From: Tunturiibacter empetritectus
GTDB taxonomy: Bacteria > Acidobacteriota > Terriglobia > Terriglobales > Acidobacteriaceae
Direction of reading: 5' to 3'
Assembly: GCF_014201375.1 (NCBI RefSeq)
Contig: NZ_JACHDZ010000006.1
Span: 1-64,000 of the forward strand
DNA length: 64,000 nucleotides
Shown: one piece after another, positions 60,692 to 64,000 of the stretch
Layout: each line of letters begins with the position of its first letter
How positions within the stretch are numbered: position 1 is the first letter of the stretch
Position numbers and translations under genes: made by a program
The notes under the pieces: generated by a model
What the model saw: the letters and a program-made list of their open reading frames with translations, nothing else
What the model was told of the DNA's origin: nothing
Database searches by the model: none

Positions 60692-62335
60692 ATGCATCTC
60701 CGCCCCGTGAGCCCCGATAGATTGAGCTCCCACGCCGTGCGACTCGCCGGCGGCGCCCTTCTCCATTCCGGGATCAGGCTCCTCGTCGCCCTTTGCATCG
60801 CAGCTACGCCATTGCCCGCACTAGCGCAGGCTGTCAAAACCGCCTCCACACCGCCTCCCGATTTTTCCCGCTTCGACCTCTACGGCGGCTACGCCTACTT
60901 CCATCCCTTCAATAGCGAAATCACCCCTTTTGTCTATCAGCCCATCAACCCCGGCGCCGTTGCAAGCGCCACCGCCTACTTCAATCGCTATCTAGGCCTT
61001 CAGGCCGAGGGCAGCTTCTTCCCCGAAGGCCCTAACGATTGCTATTACACCGCCCAGGCCGGCCCTGTACTCCGTTACCAAAAAGGACGCCTGATTCCTT
61101 TCGTCCACGCCCTCGGCGGCGGTGCCAGAGCGGGCGGCCCCGCCTTCCAACCCTGCACTTGGGGCTGGGGAGTCACCGCCGGCGGAGGTCTCGATCTCGT
61201 CCTGCCAGTCTTCAACAATCACGTAGCCCTTCGCGTAGTCCAGGCTGACTTCAACTACTCCCACGTCGACTACGGTCCAGTCGATCCTGCCCAGGTCACC
61301 GGAGGCATTGGCGACATCACCGCTTACCGACTCTCCGCTGGCGTAGTTTTGCGGCTTGGCCAGCAGGCGCCGCCCCCACCCGTCCAGCTCGGTTGCACCG
61401 TTCAACCAACGAATGTCTTCCCTGGCGACCCGGTGACCGCCACCGCTACCGCAACAAATCTGGAGCCGAAGAAGAAGCTCTCCTACACCTGGACCGCCAG
61501 CGGTGGTGAACTCACCAACAACGAAGCCACCGCCAGCATCAACACCGCGGGCCTCGCTCCCGGCGACTACACTGTCTCCGGTCATGTCAGCGAAGGCAAG
61601 CGCCCAGGCGAGAGCGCCAACTGCACGGCCGGCTTCCGCATCCACAATCCCGCACCACCCACCATCGCCTGCTCCGCCAATCCCAGCACTGTCATGCCGG
61701 GCGATCCTTCGACCATCACAGCCGTTGCCAGCAGTCTCGAAGGCCTGACACTGAGCTACTCCTACTCTTCAACCGCCGGACAAATCTCCGGAACCACTCC
61801 CACCGCCACACTCGTTACAAGCGGTGCTCCTTCAGGCGTCGTCACCGTCACCTGCAACGTCGTCGACGATCTCGGCAAACATGCCTCCGCCGACACCACC
61901 GTCACCATTGTCACTCCTCCGCCTCCTCCAGTCCCGAAGGTACGCCCCCTGTGCAGCATCTCGTTTGAGCGCGACCTAAAGCGTCCCGTACGCGTCGACA
62001 ACGAAGGCAAAGCCTGCCTCGACGACATCGCTCTAACCCTCAACCGCGACACTACCTCCAAGCTTGTAATCGTTGGCAGACACTCCGACGACGAGACACC
62101 TGATGCCGCAGCCCAGCGCGACCTCAACGTAGAGCAGTACCTCACCGACGAGAAAGGAATCGACCCGGCACGCATCTCGATGCGCACAAGCGGCCAGCCT
62201 GGCCGTATCCTCGACAGCACCCTGGTTCCCGACGGAGCCTCATTCACCCCCGGCGACACCGCGACCTTCGATGCGAGTTCCGTGAAGCGGCAGGGCCAGC
62301 CTTACGCTAAGCCAAAGAACACTACGAACCACTAA
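60692..62335 (+). CDS. Outer-membrane OmpA-like protein with Ig-type repeats
   Basis: 547 residues from ATG 60692 with GGAGG ten bases upstream (open frame continues to 60620). Signal peptide LLVALCIAATPLPALAQ. An N-terminal beta-barrel follows (FDLYGGYAYFHPFNSEITPF, YLGLQAEGSFFPEGPNDCYY, GVVLRLGQ), then two Ig-like units starting LGCTVQPTNVFPGDPVTATA and IACSANPSTVMPGDPSTITA, a Pro linker, and a C-terminal OmpA-like domain (LVIVGRHSDDETPDAAAQRD, YLTDEKGIDPARISMRTSG). The usual peptidoglycan-binding TD and NxxLSxxRA motif is not canonical. Follows the MBG giant by 87 bases and may be its partner. Confidence 0.87.
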   Translation: MHLRPVSPDRLSSHAVRLAGGALLHSGIRLLVALCIAATPLPALAQAVKTASTPPPDFSRFDLYGGYAYFHPFNSEITPFVYQPINPGAVASATAYFNRYLGLQAEGSFFPEGPNDCYYTAQAGPVLRYQKGRLIPFVHALGGGARAGGPAFQPCTWGWGVTAGGGLDLVLPVFNNHVALRVVQADFNYSHVDYGPVDPAQVTGGIGDITAYRLSAGVVLRLGQQAPPPPVQLGCTVQPTNVFPGDPVTATATATNLEPKKKLSYTWTASGGELTNNEATASINTAGLAPGDYTVSGHVSEGKRPGESANCTAGFRIHNPAPPTIACSANPSTVMPGDPSTITAVASSLEGLTLSYSYSSTAGQISGTTPTATLVTSGAPSGVVTVTCNVVDDLGKHASADTTVTIVTPPPPPVPKVRPLCSISFERDLKRPVRVDNEGKACLDDIALTLNRDTTSKLVIVGRHSDDETPDAAAQRDLNVEQYLTDEKGIDPARISMRTSGQPGRILDSTLVPDGASFTPGDTATFDASSVKRQGQPYAKPKNTTNH

Positions 62336-62369
62336 CCAGACGCGATTCGATCGACGTCCTCTCACAAAT

Positions 62370-62397
62370 AAAGGGGAGTTCCAAGGGCTCCCCTTTT
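62370..62397 (+). terminator. Terminator of the OmpA-like gene
   Basis: AAAGGGGAG (62370-62378) pairs with CTCCCCTTT (62388-62396), a 9-bp stem with a 9-base loop and a short T run. It lies 35 bases past the stop at 62335. The remaining spacer 62398-62708 (about 310 bases) shows no gene; it should hold the tRNA-Pro promoter. Confidence 0.9.
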
Positions 62398-62708
62398 CCC
62401 TCCCTGAACACGAAACATCCGAGGACAGTCGAACATCATCCTCTCGACCGAAGTAGATCGATACATATCGCGCAACCGTACAGTCGCCGCCCCGCAAGTC
62501 GTCTCTCTCCCTCCGGCATTCCAAATTTATTCCGCACGTCAAAGCTGCGGCGAACCCGGTAAGCCAAATCCCCCCGCTTCCCCACTACCTTCGCCAACCG
62601 CCACGAGATCTGCTAAACTACCTGAGTCGATACAGCGATCCACCAAGCCCACCCGCGCGCTTGAGCCTTACGGAACGCACTCCTCATCGGCACTCATCGC
62701 AGCACATT

Positions 62709-62785
<77 letters not shown>

Positions 62786-64000
62786 TTTAAATCAATTACT
62801 TAGCTCGCAAATCATTGTGCCAGGTGGCCAAATGACTAGAGCCTTCGTAAAGGGATTCAAATCAATCATCTGCGGATCGATCTTCTCGCCTGGGGGGACA
62901 CCAATTGGAACTCCAGTTTATTCGACCGAAGGCTTTGAGCCTTCTCGCTTCACGTCAGCATAAATCCTCATAGACGGGTGTGTATTAGATACGTCTATAC
63001 TCCATTGGCTGTTGTTTATTCTCAAGAATCCACCCGTACGACGAATCGCTGAAACCACTCATCTGTTGCCTTGGATCGCTCGCGTGCACGACGCACTCCG
63101 AAACAAATGCGCAGTATCCCGTCCGCGAAGCGAATGTCGAGGCCGGTCTTGTCTTCGCCTTCGCGCTCCAAGCCGTGATCTTCATCTTCGTGATCGTAGA
63201 GAGGGGTGCGAGTTGCCGACGAGCACTAGCTTGATACCGAGAGTGTCTTTTAGTTTTTGCAGACTGTTCAAGGCAAGGCAGTGCACTCTTCTCTACGCGG
63301 GCTGGCCGTTGGAGTCCTTGTTGAAGTCGATCGAGCAGAAATAGGGAGGTTGCGAAACCGGCACCGCTTAGAAAACATCCGGCATGGACTTAGTCTAAGT
63401 ATGCCATAAACTATCAACCATAGTTAACTATCTATTCGCTTGCTTTTAGGGTGCAGCATCGAGCAAACCGCCTGTGGTGAATCCGCAATCATATGATGAC
63501 CATCCGCAAGTTCACCTCGCATGATTTCACGGATGCAAGACCTGATCCTCAGAATACTCTCTGCGGAGCAAGGCGCAACGGCTCACAGAAGCAATTTGCC
63601 GCGTGACAATCTGTTGATCTCTGGCGGAACTGGAACAAGCAAGACAACACCACCGACGTCATCGCGGAATTCATTCCCGATTCAGAGCGCATCCTGATCC
63701 TCGAATCGCATTATTGTCGGCGAGATTCGTGGTCCGGAAGCGCGCGTCGTCCTTAACAAGCTCAACACCGGCTATCGAAAAGTGCCAGAGCGCCCAAACG
63801 TCTTTGTTGTTCACTTCGAGGCCTGATGGGGACAACCCTCTTATCGTTTACTCCCAATTTTTGGGAGTGTCATCATTTATGTTTAGTTTCGATTTGGATT
63901 CAACATGCAGTCATTAACGCTATAAAGGAAGCCGGTGATATCGCTCCAAGTCTTGCCGATTGCCTGAAGGGGGGTTGGGTCGGACTGAAACTTCCTCACA
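62786..64000. other. AT-richer decayed region downstream of tRNA-Pro
   Basis: Over 1.2 kb no intact gene can be supported. Base composition is visibly lower in G+C than in the rest of the window and every coding-like stretch is interrupted. On the minus strand about 63360-63000, broken frames include CLALNSLQKLKDTLGIKLV and TGLDIRFADGILRICF, which I cannot assign. On the plus strand a broken VirB11/TrbB-type ATPase is described separately. No integrase or direct repeat of the tRNA end is visible; the other boundary lies outside the window. Confidence 0.6.
63493..63823 (+). pseudogene. Remnant of a VirB11/TrbB/CpaF-type secretion ATPase
   Basis: Pieces of one family appear in the right order but in alternating frames: MTIRKFTSHDFTD (from 63493), NLLISGGTGTSKTT (Walker A; from about 63608, shifted frame), DVIAEFIPDSERILILE (from 63655, first frame again), and RIIVGEIRGPEARVVLNKLN with TGY (from 63707, second frame). 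Intact enzymes read continuously through IRKF, the GTGSGKTT loop and the IxxGEIRG Walker-B region. At least three frameshifts plus deletions between motifs are needed, so it is dead. Such ATPases drive type IV secretion, conjugation or pilus assembly. Confidence 0.75.

Overview
The window is a high-G+C bacterial chromosome segment that most resembles an acidobacterium of the class Terriglobia (Edaphobacter/Granulicella/Terriglobus type). This is an inference from gene content: an Oar-like TonB receptor with an N-terminal carboxypeptidase-regulatory domain next to a DUF5666 protein, a giant NHL/MBG-repeat secreted protein next to an Ig-domain OmpA-like protein, an S53 peptidase, and many small lineage-type secreted proteins. 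No rRNA is present to prove it.

Layout. 1-1352: minus-strand tRNA-tuf island, Thr(TGT)-Tyr(GTA)-small membrane ORF-Thr(GGT)-Gly(TCC)-small ORF-tuf (cut by the window edge). 1595-5602: plus-strand secreted/anchored proteins, a histidine phosphatase and a PQQ-type sugar dehydrogenase. 5689-8491: minus-strand tandem HD-GYP protein and M23 peptidase. 8736-14379: thiL, a Cys/Met-metabolism PLP enzyme, rsmD, a site-2-protease-like protein that has lost its zinc histidines, and rsmI. 14932-17972: protein-thiocarboxylate cysteine pathway (cysM, JAMM protease, ubiquitin-like carrier with a C-terminal extension, MoeZ-type activator). 18023-19801: hom and a guanine-deaminase-like gene. 19861-26530: allantoinase, OHCU decarboxylase, HIU hydrolase, urate oxidase, allantoate amidohydrolase, ureidoglycine aminohydrolase, a small unknown ORF, and a ureidoglycolate amidohydrolase. 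26544-29401: semialdehyde dehydrogenase and homogentisate dioxygenase. 29526-33714: Oar-like receptor and DUF5666 protein. 33975-42948: treZ, treY, a GH15 enzyme, a GT-A-like protein and a mechanosensitive-channel-like protein. 43171-48865: S53 peptidase, SnoaL-like protein, secreted propeller, unknown secreted protein and AhpD-like protein, separated by repeat-rich spacers. 49339-54938: xanthine dehydrogenase (Mo, small membrane ORF, 2Fe-2S, FAD) converging on mocA and an XdhC-family gene. 55367-62335: MBG giant and OmpA-like protein. 62709-64000: tRNA-Pro followed by decayed, AT-richer sequence with a broken VirB11/TrbB-type ATPase.

How the genes work together. Guanine deaminase, the xanthine dehydrogenase locus with its cofactor-maturation genes, and the urate-to-glyoxylate cluster together give a complete purine-to-glyoxylate/ammonia route, split over two loci about 23 kb apart. 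The cysM cluster makes cysteine from a protein-bound thiocarboxylate; its activator or a relative could also serve other sulfur carriers. treY/treZ with GH15 form an alpha-glucan/trehalose module.

Most notable signals: a dispersed intergenic element present twice (29418-29524 and 44985-45097) whose internal hairpin shows two compensatory base-pair changes; the processed-type sulfur carrier beside its likely JAMM protease; the pseudo-site-2-protease; two small unknown ORFs embedded in the purine operons; and the remnant of a conjugative element next to tRNA-Pro. I recognised no DNA-binding transcription factor anywhere in the window.
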